Assembly (NCBI GenBank): GCA_900755095.1
Contig: CAAEFE010000083.1
Span: forward strand, 1-24,181
Length of the DNA stretch: 24,181 nucleotides
Reading direction: 5' to 3'
DNA from: an uncultured Bacteroides sp.
GTDB taxonomy: Bacteria; Bacteroidota; Bacteroidia; Bacteroidales; Bacteroidaceae
A program made the translations under genes and the position numbers. Below are positions 24,006 to 24,181 of this stretch, piece after piece; positions within the stretch are counted from its first letter, which is position 1, and each line of letters begins with the position of its first letter. The notes beneath the pieces were generated by a model. That model had not been told where the DNA came from, searched no databases, and worked only from the letters and a program-made list of their open reading frames with translations.

Positions 24006-24181
24006 ATGAAGCAAGAAACTAAAAGAAGGATTGAGATCAGCAACCTACATGAATTTGCTGATTCATTAATATTGATAGATAACCGGATAGAGCGTTGTAA
24101 AAAGCATCAGGCCAGTACCATTGTTCTTATTGCCATTTCTGCTGTTATATGTGGCGCTGATACTTGGAATTCAATAGAAGA
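24006..24181 (+). CDS. ISAs1-family transposase, 5' part only
   Basis: The first 58 codons of a gene that runs out of the window. The translation has the N-terminal domain of ISAs1-family transposases (DDE_Tnp_1-associated): LHEFADSLILIDNRIERCKKHQ, then IVLIAISAVICGADTWNSIEE, which contains the family's hallmark CGADTW segment. The catalytic DDE residues lie beyond the window, so whether the gene is intact cannot be judged. The ATG at 24006 is the natural family start. Confidence 0.85.
   Translation, partial: MKQETKRRIEISNLHEFADSLILIDNRIERCKKHQASTIVLIAISAVICGADTWNSIE

Overview
The window looks like chromosomal DNA of a gut-type Bacteroidales bacterium, most likely Bacteroides or a close relative. 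The support is two SusC/SusD pairs, a run of lipoproteins with acidic residues just after the lipobox cysteine, an HU-like protein with an extra helix-turn-helix, IS66 and ISAs1 transposase genes typical of the group, and low GC with weak Shine-Dalgarno sequences. Genus and species are inference.

Layout. (1) Positions 1-2709 hold an almost complete IS66-family insertion sequence (tnpA, tnpB, tnpC); its extreme left tip lies outside the window. (2) Positions 2781-22058 hold eleven same-strand genes separated by 11-26 bases or overlapping, very probably one transcription unit of about 19 kb. It is built from two parallel cassettes: SusC1-SusD1-FAS1 lipoprotein-DUF5007-like lipoprotein, then SusC2-SusD2-FAS1 lipoprotein-DUF5008-like/beta-propeller lipoprotein. 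Three large lipoproteins follow: an alkaline-phosphatase-fold protein with a LamG insert, an M60-like protein with a discoidin-like C-terminus, and a second phosphatase-fold/LamG protein. (3) Positions 22205-22957 hold an unrecognised small lipoprotein gene. A strong hairpin separates it from a convergent gene for an HU-like/HTH DNA-binding protein (23063-23704, minus strand). (4) Upstream of that gene are four 18-bp inverted repeats at an exact 22-bp period. The window ends in the 5' part of an ISAs1-family transposase gene.

How the genes may work together. SusC proteins are TonB-dependent outer-membrane channels and SusD proteins their surface lids. Here each pair comes with a FAS1 lipoprotein and another surface lipoprotein, but no glycoside hydrolase, polysaccharide lyase, sulfatase, sensor or sigma/anti-sigma regulator is present. 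The three proteins that would be expected to act as enzymes all seem to have lost their active sites. In the M60-like protein the HExxH zinc motif aligns with NALYR, and in both phosphatase-fold proteins the Asp/His metal ligands are substituted. I infer a surface machine for binding and import (of a glycoprotein, glycan or peptide) made from catalytically dead enzyme folds, not a standard polysaccharide utilisation locus. This is the most interesting system in the window. The second is the phased operator-like array beside the HU-like gene. Family calls are from recognition of sequence patterns; no database search was possible.
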